From Sphingomonas crocodyli (GTDB lineage: Bacteria; Pseudomonadota; Alphaproteobacteria; Sphingomonadales; Sphingomonadaceae): 64,000 nucleotides of DNA. Positions 25,777-34,633 of the stretch are shown here, piece after piece. The notes under the pieces were generated by a model. That model was not told where the DNA came from. It saw only the letters and a list, made by a program, of their open reading frames with translations, and ran no database searches. The stretch is from the NCBI RefSeq assembly GCF_004005865.1, contig NZ_SACN01000001.1:248001-312000 (forward strand), written 5' to 3'. The position numbers were made by a program, and so were the translations under genes. The first letter of the stretch is position 1. Each line of letters starts with the position of its first letter.

Positions 25777-25925
25777 GGTGTTTGGTCCTGCTTATCCGAA
25801 TTGCCGCCGCCCTTAATCGCGTTGCAACCGAAAGTCGAAGATGAACCGTAGATTGTGGCGTCCGTCACAGCGCGTTCAGGCGCGAATCGGCATTACATTG
25901 GTTAACAGTTCAACGGAGACCGATC

Positions 25926-26225
25926 ATGGCGATCGACGGCAAGCGGACCACCAACCTGTTTTCGGCGCTCGAATGGAAGGTCGTGTCGCTCGCGATGCGC
26001 GAGGCGAACGATCGCGGCGAGCCCAAGGGCTGGCTGAGCCGCCTGTTCCAGACGATGACCGGCCTCGCACCCAAGATGCCGCTGGCCGATCCGCGTCTGG
26101 AAACTTTGCGCCGTTTCGTCTGCAAGGTCCGCGCCCGCGCCGACATCGCCGACATGACCGCGCGCCTGCAGGAATTCGGTTACAGCGCGCGCCAGGTCGC
26201 CGCGCTCGCGCAGATCGCGCGATAA
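25926..26225 (+). CDS. 99-residue hypothetical protein
   Basis: The protein begins MAIDGKRTTNLFSALEWKVV and is mostly helical and basic, with no membrane segment or signal peptide. Codon use looks like that of its neighbours and an upstream GGAGACCGATC is a weak ribosome site. I recognise no domain; the C-terminal half (ARLQEFGYSARQVAALAQIAR) could be a small helix-turn-helix-like bundle, but this is a guess. It ends just before a hairpin repeat. Confidence 0.6.
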   Translation: MAIDGKRTTNLFSALEWKVVSLAMREANDRGEPKGWLSRLFQTMTGLAPKMPLADPRLETLRRFVCKVRARADIADMTARLQEFGYSARQVAALAQIAR

Positions 26226-26236
26226 GCTTTCCCCCG

Positions 26237-26267
26237 CCGTCATCCCCGCCCAACACGGGGATGACGG
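26237..26267. repeat. short REP-like palindrome / bidirectional terminator
   Basis: Exact 12-bp arms (CCGTCATCCCCG at 26237-26248 and its complement at 26256-26267) enclose a seven-base loop, between two converging genes. The CGTCATCCC core is shared with the larger repeat at 10291, so it looks like a short member of the same family and probably ends transcription from both sides. Confidence 0.7.
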
Positions 26268-26276
26268 CATCGGGCC

Positions 26277-27098
26277 TTAATCCCGCAGCAGTTCGTTGAT
26301 GCCGGTCTTGCTACGGGTCTGCGCATCGACGCGCTTCACAATCACCGCGCAATAGAGGCCAGGACCGCCATCCTTGCCCGGCAGCGTGCCCGGCACGACC
26401 ACCGAATAAGACGGCACGCGGCCGACGAAGATCTCGCCCGATGCGCGATCGACGATCTTGGTCGACGCGCCCAGATAGACGCCCATCGACAGCACCGCGC
26501 CTTCTTCGACGATGACGCCTTCGGCGACTTCCGAACGCGCGCCGATGAAGCAATTGTCCTCGATCACGACCGGGCCGGCCTGCAGTGGCTCCAGCACGCC
26601 GCCGATGCCGACGCCGCCCGACAGATGGACGTTCTTGCCGATCTGCGCGCAGCTGCCGACGGTCGTCCAGGTATCGACCATCGTGCCTTCACCGACATAC
26701 GCACCCAGATTGACGAAGCTGGGCATCAGCACCGCGCCCTTGGCGATGTGTGCGCCACGGCGGACGATCGAACCGGGAACCGCACGGAAGCCGGCGGCGC
26801 GATATTCAGCCTCGCCCCAGCCCGCAAACTTCGACGGCACCTTGTCCCACCAGCTGGCGCCGCCCGGCGCGCCGGGGATCAGTTCCATGTCGTTCAGGCG
26901 GAAGGAGAGGAGGACCGCCTTCTTGAGCCACTGATTGACGACCCAGCCGTCCGCGCCTTTTTCGGCGACGCGCATCGTGCCCGCGTCGAGCGCCAGCAGC
27001 GCCTCTTCGACCGCATCGCGCACCGCGCCCTTGGTATCGAAACCGATACCGTCACGATCTTCCCACGCCTGCTCGATCGTCGCCTGCAATCCGCTCAT
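26277..27098 (-). CDS. dapD: tetrahydrodipicolinate N-succinyltransferase
   Basis: A 273-residue left-handed beta-helix enzyme that succinylates tetrahydrodipicolinate in the succinylase route to diaminopimelate and lysine. Residues ~95-235 show hexapeptide repeats ([55 protein letters not shown]). The N-terminal helical domain is complete. Its ATG overlaps the stop of the upstream HAD gene by four bases. Confidence 0.95.
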   Translation of the reverse strand: MSGLQATIEQAWEDRDGIGFDTKGAVRDAVEEALLALDAGTMRVAEKGADGWVVNQWLKKAVLLSFRLNDMELIPGAPGGASWWDKVPSKFAGWGEAEYRAAGFRAVPGSIVRRGAHIAKGAVLMPSFVNLGAYVGEGTMVDTWTTVGSCAQIGKNVHLSGGVGIGGVLEPLQAGPVVIEDNCFIGARSEVAEGVIVEEGAVLSMGVYLGASTKIVDRASGEIFVGRVPSYSVVVPGTLPGKDGGPGLYCAVIVKRVDAQTRSKTGINELLRD

Positions 27099-27766
27099 TT
27101 GATCTTCCCTAAAATCTCGTCGAGCCAGTGGCCGACATCGTTGATCTCGAAATCGATATGGTCGGGTTCATGGCCGTGATCGCCATGATCCGATCCGTTG
27201 TTCACCCACACCGTCGTCAGCCCGATCGCCTTGGCGGGCTTCAGGTTGCGCGCCATATCATCGACGAACAATGCGCTCGTCGGATTCACCCGCAGCGCAT
27301 CGACCATGCTGGCATAGCTCGCGGCGTGGGGTTTCGGCTGATAGGCGCAGGCGTGGATGTCATGGATCGCTTCGAACGTGGTCGACAGGCCCAGCTTGCC
27401 CAGCACCCGGCCCGCATAATCGCGATCGCCATTGGTGAAGATCAGCTTGCGGCCGGGCAGTTCGGCGATGCCCTCGATCAACCGGCGATCCTCGGCCAGC
27501 GAATCCATTTCGATGTCGTGGACGAAGGCCAGGAACTCGTGCGGATCGATGTCGTGCGTCGTCATCAGCCCCGACAGGGTCGTGCCGTGATCGCGGAACA
27601 GGCCCTTCTGGATCCGATGCGCCTCGTCAGGGTCCACGCCCAGCAACCGCTGGATGTAGAGGCCCATGCGCACGTCGATATGGCCGAACAGGTCGGCCGA
27701 CGCCGGGTAGAGCGTATTGTCCAGATCGAAGATCCAGCAATCGACATGTGAGAGCGCGGGGATCAT
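27095..27766 (-). CDS. HAD-family pyrimidine 5'-nucleotidase
   Basis: A 223-residue haloacid dehalogenase-type phosphatase with motif [12 protein letters not shown], motif [10 protein letters not shown], motif III Lys in CAYQPKP and motif [12 protein letters not shown]. The group is annotated as pyrimidine 5'-nucleotidase (YjjG/SDT1-like). The C-terminal tail is His/Asp-rich ([15 protein letters not shown]). Translation is coupled to dapD by an ATGA overlap. Confidence 0.87.
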   Translation of the reverse strand: MIPALSHVDCWIFDLDNTLYPASADLFGHIDVRMGLYIQRLLGVDPDEAHRIQKGLFRDHGTTLSGLMTTHDIDPHEFLAFVHDIEMDSLAEDRRLIEGIAELPGRKLIFTNGDRDYAGRVLGKLGLSTTFEAIHDIHACAYQPKPHAASYASMVDALRVNPTSALFVDDMARNLKPAKAIGLTTVWVNNGSDHGDHGHEPDHIDFEINDVGHWLDEILGKIK

Positions 27767-27888
27767 GCGCTGCGGCGACTAGGCGCTGCTCGTGAAAGCC
27801 GCAAGCGATCATGGTGAAGGCGGCGTTAAGCCTATCTTTAAACGATTGCGCGATGATCGCTTCCGATTTCCAGTTCGCGGAGCGTTGT

Positions 27889-30471
27889 ATGCGTAATGAG
27901 TTCGGGGTCCGCCTGTGCGCGGCCACCCTGCCCATGATCCTGTTGTCTGCGTGCGGCGGCGGGGGCGGCGGCGTCAGTTCGACACCCGCACCGACCACGA
28001 GCACCAGCACCGGATCGACGACGACCGATTCGACGACGCCGTCGACCAACGTCACCACCGCGCCGACGACGAGCACGACGACCAACAGCAGCACGTCGAC
28101 CACGACGTTGCCGACTCCCGCGACCCAGAAATCGTCGGTCAATTATGACGACGCCGAATATCGCCGTTCCAACGCGGTGACATCGTCCGGCGCGATCACC
28201 GCCTATCAGAATGGCGCGACCGGCAAGGGCGTGAAGATCGCCGTCGTCGACAGCGGCCTGACCGACACGCTGGGTCAGTTCAGCGGCCGCATCGACGCGG
28301 CGAGCGCGGACATGGTCGGCGGCCGCGGCATCGGCGACGAGGGCGGGCACGGCACCTCGGTCGCCGCCGTCGCCGCGGCAGGGCGCCAGGGCAGCAACAT
28401 CATGGGCGTCGCGTTCGATGCGACCCTGCTCGTCGCGCGCACCGACGCCGTCGGCAGCTGCACGTCGGACAAGGGCTGCAGCCACCCCGATTCGGCGATC
28501 GCCCGCGGCGTCGATCTCGCCCGCACCAACGGCGCGCGCGTCATCAACATTTCGCTGGGCGGCTATGCGGCCAGCAATACGTTGATCAGCGCGGTGCGCC
28601 AGGCCGCGCAGGCGGGCATCGTCGTTGTGATCTCGGCCGGCAATGAAGGTGCGGCCGATCCCGACGCCTTCGCGCAGATGGCGGCCGCCAGCGGCATGAA
28701 CGGCATGGTGATTATCGCCGGTTCGCGCGGCGCCGACGGCACGATCTCCAGCTTTTCGAACAAGGCGGGCAGCTATGGCAGCGTGTATCTGACCGCGTTG
28801 GGCGACGCCGTCCGTGCCTTCAACCAGGAAGGCAAGGACTTCTTCTACAGCGGCACATCCTATTCGGCGCCGACGATCGCGGGTGCGGTCGCGGTGCTGG
28901 CGCAGGCTTTCCCGACGCTGACCGGCAAGCAGATCGTCGACCTGCTCTACGCCACCGCCACCGATGCGGGCGACAGCGGCGTCGACAGCGTCTTCGGGCG
29001 CGGCGTGCTGAACCTCGCCAAGGCTTTCCAGCCGCAGGGCCAGTCGAGCCTGGCGGGCAGCTCTGTCCCCGTCTCGACCACGTCGACCAACGGCGTCACC
29101 GCACCCGCGATGGGCGATGCGGCGCAGAGCGGGGCTTCGAACGGCGCGCGCGCAGTAATCCTCGACGGCTATGGCCGCGCTTATGATCTCGATCTCGGCC
29201 GCACTCTGGCGGCAAGCCCCGGCGCGCGGCCGCTGGGCAATGCGCTGGTCGGCGGGATGCGTTCGACCGGCCTGTCCTCCGGCCCGATCGCGGTGTCGAT
29301 CAACGTCGGCGCCGATCGCAATTTCGTGCCGGCCGACGTGCAGGCGCTGGGCCTCGATCCCAATTCGGCCCGCGCGGCGCGGATGCTGTCGGCGCGCGTT
29401 CTGGCCCGCGTCGGCGATCGCGCGCAGGCTTTGTTCGGCTTCCGCGAGGGCGCCGCACACCTTTCGGCGATGCTCGACGGGCGCGCCGAGCTGCCCTTCA
29501 TCGTCGCACGCGATGCGACATCGACCTTCGGCATGGCGAGCGTGCGCGGGCCGTCGCTCGCGCTACGTCGTGACCTCGGCTTTGCCGGCCTGACGCTGGC
29601 GGGCGAAAGCGGATCGACCGCGCCGCTGCGCATCGCGCGCAACCGCAACGTCGCGAACTTCACCGCGGCGAGCGCCCGGCTCGATCGCCGCTTCGGCGCG
29701 CTGTCGCTGGCGGCGGGCGTGGGCATAATGCGCGAGGACAGCTCGGTCCTCGGCGCGCGCTTCGGCGCGGCGCTGGGCGGCGGGGGTGCCTCGACCGCGA
29801 CGATCGACCTGCGCGCGGCTTATGATCTGGGCCGGGGCTGGCAGGCGGCGCTTGCCGCACGACAGGGCTGGACGATGGTCGATCGGGTCGGCCCGCTGAG
29901 CGGCGGCCGCATCGCGAGCAACGCTTTCGCGATCGACCTGAGCCATTTCGGCGCCACCCGCCGCTTCGGCCTGCGCGTCTCGCAGCCGCTGCGCGTGGCG
30001 TCGGGCGGGCTGAAGCTCAACCTGCCGACCAGCTACGATTATGACACCGGCACCGTCGGCTATGGCCGCTCGACGCTCAACCTCGCGCCCAAGGGGCGTG
30101 AGATCGATATCGAGGCGAATTATGGCCTGGCGCTGGGCAATGGCTGGCTCGACGCCAACGCCTTCGTCCGCCGCCAGCCGGACCATTTCGCGTCAGCCGC
30201 GCCCGCCGCAGGATCAGCGGAGCTGATCCTGCCTTACGCCCCCATTCCCGGCACGGCGGCGAAGCGTTTCACCGCCGCCGCCGGACCGTCGGGCGCGTTC
30301 CACACCGAACCGCTGACTGCGAGGAAATCGGCGCCCGCCGCGACGAGCGGCGCGGCATTGTCCGGCGTGACCCCGCCGATCGCGACGCACGGCACTTCGA
30401 ACAGGGTCGACCACCAGCCGAGGATCGAGAGTTCCGGCCGGTGCTTCGTTTCCTTGGTCTCGGTTGGGTAG
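27889..30471 (+). CDS. S8 subtilisin-like protease with autotransporter-like C-terminus; end probably frame-lost
   Basis: As read, 860 residues. A lipoprotein-like signal (LPMILLSACGGGGGG) is followed by a Ser/Thr/Pro linker of about 55 residues. The peptidase triad is Asp in IAVVDSGLTD, His in GHGTSVAAVAA and Ser in GTSYSAPTIAGAV. After residue ~400 the sequence has the alternating pattern of a beta-barrel. The frame reaches NAFVRRQPDHFASAAP, after which family members normally add a final strand ending in an aromatic residue. Here it instead crosses a hairpin (30208-30232) and runs 238 bases antisense through thiE, with atypical sequence. A late frameshift or small deletion near 30190-30210 is likely. 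The start at 27889 has GGAG eight bases upstream; an ATG at 27811 is less likely. Confidence 0.78.
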   Translation: MRNEFGVRLCAATLPMILLSACGGGGGGVSSTPAPTTSTSTGSTTTDSTTPSTNVTTAPTTSTTTNSSTSTTTLPTPATQKSSVNYDDAEYRRSNAVTSSGAITAYQNGATGKGVKIAVVDSGLTDTLGQFSGRIDAASADMVGGRGIGDEGGHGTSVAAVAAAGRQGSNIMGVAFDATLLVARTDAVGSCTSDKGCSHPDSAIARGVDLARTNGARVINISLGGYAASNTLISAVRQAAQAGIVVVISAGNEGAADPDAFAQMAAASGMNGMVIIAGSRGADGTISSFSNKAGSYGSVYLTALGDAVRAFNQEGKDFFYSGTSYSAPTIAGAVAVLAQAFPTLTGKQIVDLLYATATDAGDSGVDSVFGRGVLNLAKAFQPQGQSSLAGSSVPVSTTSTNGVTAPAMGDAAQSGASNGARAVILDGYGRAYDLDLGRTLAASPGARPLGNALVGGMRSTGLSSGPIAVSINVGADRNFVPADVQALGLDPNSARAARMLSARVLARVGDRAQALFGFREGAAHLSAMLDGRAELPFIVARDATSTFGMASVRGPSLALRRDLGFAGLTLAGESGSTAPLRIARNRNVANFTAASARLDRRFGALSLAAGVGIMREDSSVLGARFGAALGGGGASTATIDLRAAYDLGRGWQAALAARQGWTMVDRVGPLSGGRIASNAFAIDLSHFGATRRFGLRVSQPLRVASGGLKLNLPTSYDYDTGTVGYGRSTLNLAPKGREIDIEANYGLALGNGWLDANAFVRRQPDHFASAAPAAGSAELILPYAPIPGTAAKRFTAAAGPSGAFHTEPLTARKSAPAATSGAALSGVTPPIATHGTSNRVDHQPRIESSGRCFVSLVSVG
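30208..30232. terminator. perfect hairpin between S8 protease and thiE
   Basis: GCAGGATCAG (30208-30217) pairs exactly with CTGATCCTGC (30223-30232) around CGGAG. It begins one base beyond the thiE stop codon and lies where the protease gene would be expected to end. It has no T-run on either strand. Confidence 0.6.
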
Positions 30472-30935
30472 AAGGCGCCGAAGGCGACATAGTCGGCCCC
30501 AGCCTCACCCGCTTCCATCGCAAGGTGCCGGCTGTCGTGGCAGGTCACGCCAATCTGCGCCTGCGGCCCGAGAATCTGCCGCGCCTCGCGCGCGTCGCCA
30601 TCCTCCTGCCCCAGATGGACGCCGTCGGCATTGAGCCGCTTCGCCAGCCCGATCGAATCGTTGACGATGAAGGCGACCCCCTTGTCCGCGCAGATCGCCT
30701 GCAGCGGCCTGGCGAGATCGGCGATCGCATGTTCGTCGATCCCCTTGAGCCGCAGCTGGAACGCCGCGACCGGCCCCGCATCGAGCGCGGCCTTCAGCAC
30801 CTCAGCAAAACCCGCATCGATGCGCGGGGGCGAGATCAGATAGAGCTGGCAGGCGGGCTTCTTCTCATCGCGTTCGAACCGATCGGCAAAGCCGGGATCG
30901 AGGCGGAGTTCATCGTCGAAATCTTCGTCGGTCAT
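30234..30935 (-). CDS. thiE: thiamine phosphate synthase
   Basis: A 233-residue ThiE-type barrel that joins HMP-pyrophosphate and thiazole phosphate. Core motifs are FQLRLKG, FIVNDSIGLAKRLNADGVHLGQED, VTCHDSRHL, YVAFGAFYPTETK and AIGGVTPDN. An N-terminal extension of about 28 acidic residues (MTDEDFDDELRLDPGF) precedes the barrel. The minus-strand coding sequence is clearly the real one in the region overlapped by the protease frame. Confidence 0.9.
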   Translation of the reverse strand: MTDEDFDDELRLDPGFADRFERDEKKPACQLYLISPPRIDAGFAEVLKAALDAGPVAAFQLRLKGIDEHAIADLARPLQAICADKGVAFIVNDSIGLAKRLNADGVHLGQEDGDAREARQILGPQAQIGVTCHDSRHLAMEAGEAGADYVAFGAFYPTETKETKHRPELSILGWWSTLFEVPCVAIGGVTPDNAAPLVAAGADFLAVSGSVWNAPDGPAAAVKRFAAVPGMGA

Positions 30936-30971
30936 GCCGACGCCCCTAGCGCAGAATGGCGCCCGGGCGAA

Positions 30972-30999
30972 GCGGGCGGATGGATCACCATCCGCCCGC
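30972..30999 (-). terminator. 12-bp perfect stem-loop after the aldolase gene
   Basis: GCGGGCGGATGG (30972-30983) and its exact complement (30988-30999) flank a four-base loop, eight bases beyond the stop of the class I aldolase on the minus strand. No T-run follows. Confidence 0.6.
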
Positions 31000-31006
31000 C
31001 CGCAAA

Positions 31007-31906
31007 TCAGACCGTCTTCTTGACCGAAGCGGTGTAGATGTCGTCGATCGCCTGACCCAGCGACGCGTTGAACTCGTCATCGGTCATGCTGTGGCGCAGA
31101 TCGTTGAGCAGAGCGCGGCTGAAGCTGGCGATGATGCCCGGATTCTTGGCGAGTTCGACGCAGGCCTCGGGGCGTTCGAAGCCGCCCGAAAGCGCGACGA
31201 CGCGCAGCACGCGCGGATGATCGACCAGCGGCTGGAACAGGCCCGGCTTGGTCGGCAGCGACAGCTTGAGCATCACCTTGTCGTCACCGGTCATTGCGTC
31301 GAGCGCCTTCACCAGCTCTTCGAGCAGGATCTGGTCGGCTTCGGCGCGCTCGGCGCTCTTGATGTTCACTTCGGGCTCGATGATCGGCACGAGGCCGCCG
31401 GCGAGCACCTGCTGGCCGATTTCGAACTGCTGCTTGACGACAGCGGCGATACCCTCGCGATTGGCGAGGTTGATCACCGAACGCTCCTTCGTGCCGTAAA
31501 CGCCCAGCGCCTTCGACTTGGCGAGCAAAGCGTCGAGTTCAGGCATCGGCTTCATCAGCTGGACGCCGTTCTTTTCGTCCTCAAGACCCTTGTCGATCTT
31601 GATGAAGGGGATGACGCCGCGATCGAGCAGGGCCTGCGGGGTCGGCTTGCCATCGACCTGGCCGTCCATCGTGCGTTCGAACAGGATCGCGCCCAGCACC
31701 TTGTCACCCGTGAAGACGGGCGAGGTGATGATGCGGCTGCGCATGTCGTGGATCAGCGCATACATGCCGGCTTCGTCGGACCAGGCGCTCTCGTCGATGC
31801 CATAGCCCTTGAGAGCCTTCGGGGTCGAACCGCCGCTCTGGTCGAGCGCGGCGATGAAGCCGTCGCCCTTCGCAACCTTTTCGCTCGTCTTCTGGTCAAT
31901 CGTCAT
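31007..31906 (-). CDS. fda: class I fructose-bisphosphate aldolase
   Basis: A 299-residue bacterial class I aldolase. GDGFIAALDQSGGSTPKALKGYG, ILFERTMDG, VPFIKIDKGL and LVPIIEPEVNI are family blocks; the Schiff-base lysine is expected in the VMLKLSLP segment. It cleaves fructose-1,6-bisphosphate to two trioses without a metal. The start MTIDQKTSEK has GGAGGCC in the ribosome-site position. It is the last gene of a run tkt, gap, pgk, VOC, fda. Confidence 0.92.
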   Translation of the reverse strand: MTIDQKTSEKVAKGDGFIAALDQSGGSTPKALKGYGIDESAWSDEAGMYALIHDMRSRIITSPVFTGDKVLGAILFERTMDGQVDGKPTPQALLDRGVIPFIKIDKGLEDEKNGVQLMKPMPELDALLAKSKALGVYGTKERSVINLANREGIAAVVKQQFEIGQQVLAGGLVPIIEPEVNIKSAERAEADQILLEELVKALDAMTGDDKVMLKLSLPTKPGLFQPLVDHPRVLRVVALSGGFERPEACVELAKNPGIIASFSRALLNDLRHSMTDDEFNASLGQAIDDIYTASVKKTV

Positions 31907-31934
31907 CGGCTGGCCTCCGGTGGATAGTGGTGGT

Positions 31935-32357
31935 TCAGTTCGGTTTCGGCACCGGCGCCCAGGGTGGCCCCTTGAGCTCCAGCATATTGCCTTCAGGATC
32001 GGTGAGGTAGATCGACGGCCCTTCGCCTTCTGCGCCGTAGCGCGAGGCGATTTCGGCCGCGATTCCATGCCCCTCCAGCTCTCTCAAAATGGCTTCGCCA
32101 TCCCAGGGCAGGACGCGGAAGCAGATATGGTCGACGTTGCGGCCCTCGATCCCCGGCGCCGCGCCGCCCTTGGCGCCCAATTGGCCGTCGACCGGTATCA
32201 GATCGATCAGCGCGTCGCCTACCCGAAGCTGATAGAGGCCGATCGCCTCCTGATGCTTCTCGAAGCGCGCGCCGAGCACGTCGGTGTAGAATCGCGCCAT
32301 CCGTTCGAGGTCGACGACCCGGAACACGACATGGTCGATGGCGCGGATCGTGATCAT
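31935..32357 (-). CDS. VOC-family (glyoxalase/dioxygenase-fold) protein
   Basis: A 140-residue vicinal-oxygen-chelate protein: RAIDHVVFRVVDLERMARFYTDVLG at the N-terminus (His metal ligand), NVDHICFRV in the middle and IYLTDPEGNMLELKGPP with the C-terminal Glu ligand. The fold uses a metal for isomerase, hydrolase or dioxygenase chemistry. Its ATG shares one base with the pgk stop (TGATG), so it is coupled to pgk. A role in clearing methylglyoxal formed from triose phosphates is attractive but only inferred. Confidence 0.82.
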   Translation of the reverse strand: MITIRAIDHVVFRVVDLERMARFYTDVLGARFEKHQEAIGLYQLRVGDALIDLIPVDGQLGAKGGAAPGIEGRNVDHICFRVLPWDGEAILRELEGHGIAAEIASRYGAEGEGPSIYLTDPEGNMLELKGPPWAPVPKPN

Positions 32358-33547
32358 CAGCCGAGAGCGGCGACCCCCGGCAGTTCGCGGCCTTCCATCC
32401 ATTCAAGGAAGGCGCCGCCCGCGGTCGACACGAAGGTCAGATCGTCGGCGACACCGGCGACGTTGACCGCCGCGACCGTATCGCCGCCGCCCGCGACCGA
32501 GATGAGCGAGCCCGACTTGGTGAGCGCGGCGGTGATCTTCGCCAGTGCCATCGTCGCGGTATCGAACGGCGCCATTTCGAACGCGCCGAGCGGGCCGTTC
32601 CACACCAGCGTCTTGCAGGTCTTGAGCGCGTCGGCGATCTGCTCGCTGGCGGACGGACCGCAATCGAGGATCATCTCGTCATCCGCGACTTCGTGGACGT
32701 TGACCGTGCGGACCGGCGGATTGGCGCGGAATTCCTTCGACACCACCACGTCATAGGGCAGGTGGACGGTGCAATCGGCCTTATCCGCCGCGTCGAGGAT
32801 TTCGAGCGCGGTGTCCTTCAGGTCATGTTCGCACAGCGACTTGCCGACATTGATCCCGCGCGCGGCGAGGAAGGTGTTCGCCATGCCGCCGCCGATCACG
32901 AGATGATCGACCTTGGTCACCATCTGCTTGAGCACGTCGAGCTTGGTCGAAACCTTGGCGCCGCCGACGACCGCCATCACCGGATGTTCGGGCTTGCCGA
33001 GTGCCTTTTCGAGCGCCTCGAGTTCGGCCTGCATCGAGCGACCAGCATAAGCGGGCAGGATATGCGCGAGCCCTTCGGTCGAGACATGCGCGCGATGCGC
33101 GGCCGAGAAGGCGTCGTTGACGTAGAGATCGCCCAGCTTCGCCATCGCCTTGGCGAGTGCGGGGTCGTTCTTCTCCTCGCCCTTGTGGAAGCGGGTGTTC
33201 TCGAGGATCGCGATGTCGCCGGGCTGGAGCTGCGCGACCGCTTCCTCAGCCTGTTCGCCCACGCAATCGCCGATGAAGCGCACGTCGCGGCCCAGAACGT
33301 CGCGCAGCGGCGTCGTGACCATCGCCAGGCTCATGTCGGGGTTACGCTCGCCCTTGGGGCGGCCGAAATGGGCGAGGATCAGCACGATCGCGCCCTTGTC
33401 CGCCAGTTCGGCGATCGTCGGCGCGGCGGCGCGCAGGCGGGTATCGTCGGTGACCTTGCCGTCGTCCATCGGCACGTTGAGGTCCTCACGGACCAGGACG
33501 CGCTTGCCCTTGATATCGCCGATGTCGTCGAGGCTCTTGAAGGTCAT
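32357..33547 (-). CDS. pgk: phosphoglycerate kinase
   Basis: A 396-residue enzyme of glycolysis/gluconeogenesis. The N-terminal half holds the [12 protein letters not shown] and [11 protein letters not shown] phosphoglycerate site, and the C-terminal half the nucleotide site with GGGMANTFL and [11 protein letters not shown]. Full length for the family. A strong terminator separates it from gap upstream, so it may have its own promoter in the 58-base gap or depend on read-through. Confidence 0.96.
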   Translation of the reverse strand: MTFKSLDDIGDIKGKRVLVREDLNVPMDDGKVTDDTRLRAAAPTIAELADKGAIVLILAHFGRPKGERNPDMSLAMVTTPLRDVLGRDVRFIGDCVGEQAEEAVAQLQPGDIAILENTRFHKGEEKNDPALAKAMAKLGDLYVNDAFSAAHRAHVSTEGLAHILPAYAGRSMQAELEALEKALGKPEHPVMAVVGGAKVSTKLDVLKQMVTKVDHLVIGGGMANTFLAARGINVGKSLCEHDLKDTALEILDAADKADCTVHLPYDVVVSKEFRANPPVRTVNVHEVADDEMILDCGPSASEQIADALKTCKTLVWNGPLGAFEMAPFDTATMALAKITAALTKSGSLISVAGGGDTVAAVNVAGVADDLTFVSTAGGAFLEWMEGRELPGVAALG

Positions 33548-33565
33548 GCCGGCACCTTGATCGAG

Positions 33566-33597
33566 GAAAAGAAAGGGGCGGCCCTTGGGGCCGCCCC
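33566..33597 (-). terminator. intrinsic terminator after gap
   Basis: Minus strand: GGGGCGGCC (33597-33589) pairs with GGCCGCCCC (33583-33575), followed by the T-rich stretch TTTCTTTTCC. It lies nine bases after the gap stop and before pgk, which would uncouple or attenuate the two genes. Confidence 0.8.
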
Positions 33598-33605
33598 GAT
33601 GGTTC

Positions 33606-34616
33606 TTAGAGGAACTTCGCCACGATACCGGTGGTATCGATCATGCGGTTCGAGAAGCCCCATTCATTGTCGTACCAGCTGAGCACGCGGACCAGCTTGC
33701 CATCGACGACGGCGGTTTCGAGGCTGTCGACGGTCGAGCTGCGCGGATCGCCATTATAGTCGATCGAGACCAGCGGCTCGTCCGAATAGCCCAGCACGCC
33801 CTTGAGCGGGCCGGCTTCCGACGCCGCCTTGAGCAGGCCGTTCACTTCGGCGACCGTGGTGTCCTTCTTGGCGATGAACTTCAGGTCGACGACCGAGACG
33901 TTCGGGGTCGGCACGCGCACCGACGAACCATCCAGCTTGCCCTTCAGTTCGGGCAGAACGTCGCCCACCGCGCGGGCGGCGCCGGTGGTGGTCGGGATCA
34001 TCGACAGGGCAGCGGCGCGGGCGCGGCGCATATCCTTGTGCAGCTGATCCAGCGTGTTCTGATCGTTGGTGTAGCTGTGGATCGTCGTCATGAAGCCGCT
34101 TTCGATGCCCAGCGCATCGTTCAGCACCTTGGCGAGCGGCGCCAGGCAGTTGGTGGTGCAGCTGGCGTTCGAAATGACGATGTCGTCGGCGGTCAGCTTG
34201 TCGTGGTTGACGCCGAACACGATCGTCTTGTCGACATTGGTGCCGGGGGCCGAGATCACGACGCGCTTGGCGCCGGCGGTCAGGTGCGCGCTCGCCTTCG
34301 CCTTGTCGGTGAAGATGCCGGTGCATTCGAGCGCGATGTCGACGCCCAGCGCCGCGTGCGGCAGATTGGCGGGATCGCGCTCCGCCGTCACCTTGATCTT
34401 CTTGCCGTCGATGACGAGGCTGTCGCCATCAACGCCGACGTCGCCGGCCCAGTTGCCGTGGACCGAGTCGCGCTTGAAAAGCAGAGCATTGGCCTTGGCG
34501 TCGCCCAGATCGTTGATCGCGACCAGTTCGAGGTCATGGTCGGTACGCGAGAGAATAGCGCGTGCCACCAGGCGACCGATGCGCCCGAATCCGTTGATCG
34601 CAACCTTCACGGCCAT
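33606..34616 (-). CDS. gap: glyceraldehyde-3-phosphate dehydrogenase (type I)
   Basis: A 336-residue enzyme with NAD motif [14 protein letters not shown] and catalytic Cys in [13 protein letters not shown] (residue ~156), plus the conserved [12 protein letters not shown] near the C-terminus. It oxidises glyceraldehyde-3-phosphate to 1,3-bisphosphoglycerate. It follows tkt by 17 bases on the same strand. Confidence 0.96.
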   Translation of the reverse strand: MAVKVAINGFGRIGRLVARAILSRTDHDLELVAINDLGDAKANALLFKRDSVHGNWAGDVGVDGDSLVIDGKKIKVTAERDPANLPHAALGVDIALECTGIFTDKAKASAHLTAGAKRVVISAPGTNVDKTIVFGVNHDKLTADDIVISNASCTTNCLAPLAKVLNDALGIESGFMTTIHSYTNDQNTLDQLHKDMRRARAAALSMIPTTTGAARAVGDVLPELKGKLDGSSVRVPTPNVSVVDLKFIAKKDTTVAEVNGLLKAASEAGPLKGVLGYSDEPLVSIDYNGDPRSSTVDSLETAVVDGKLVRVLSWYDNEWGFSNRMIDTTGIVAKFL

Positions 34617-34633
34617 ACTCGCTTACTCCTTGC

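Noticed and set aside
27826..27841. CtrA-like TTAA-N8-TTAA upstream of the S8 protease
   Set aside because: The spacer is eight bases; the CtrA consensus needs seven.
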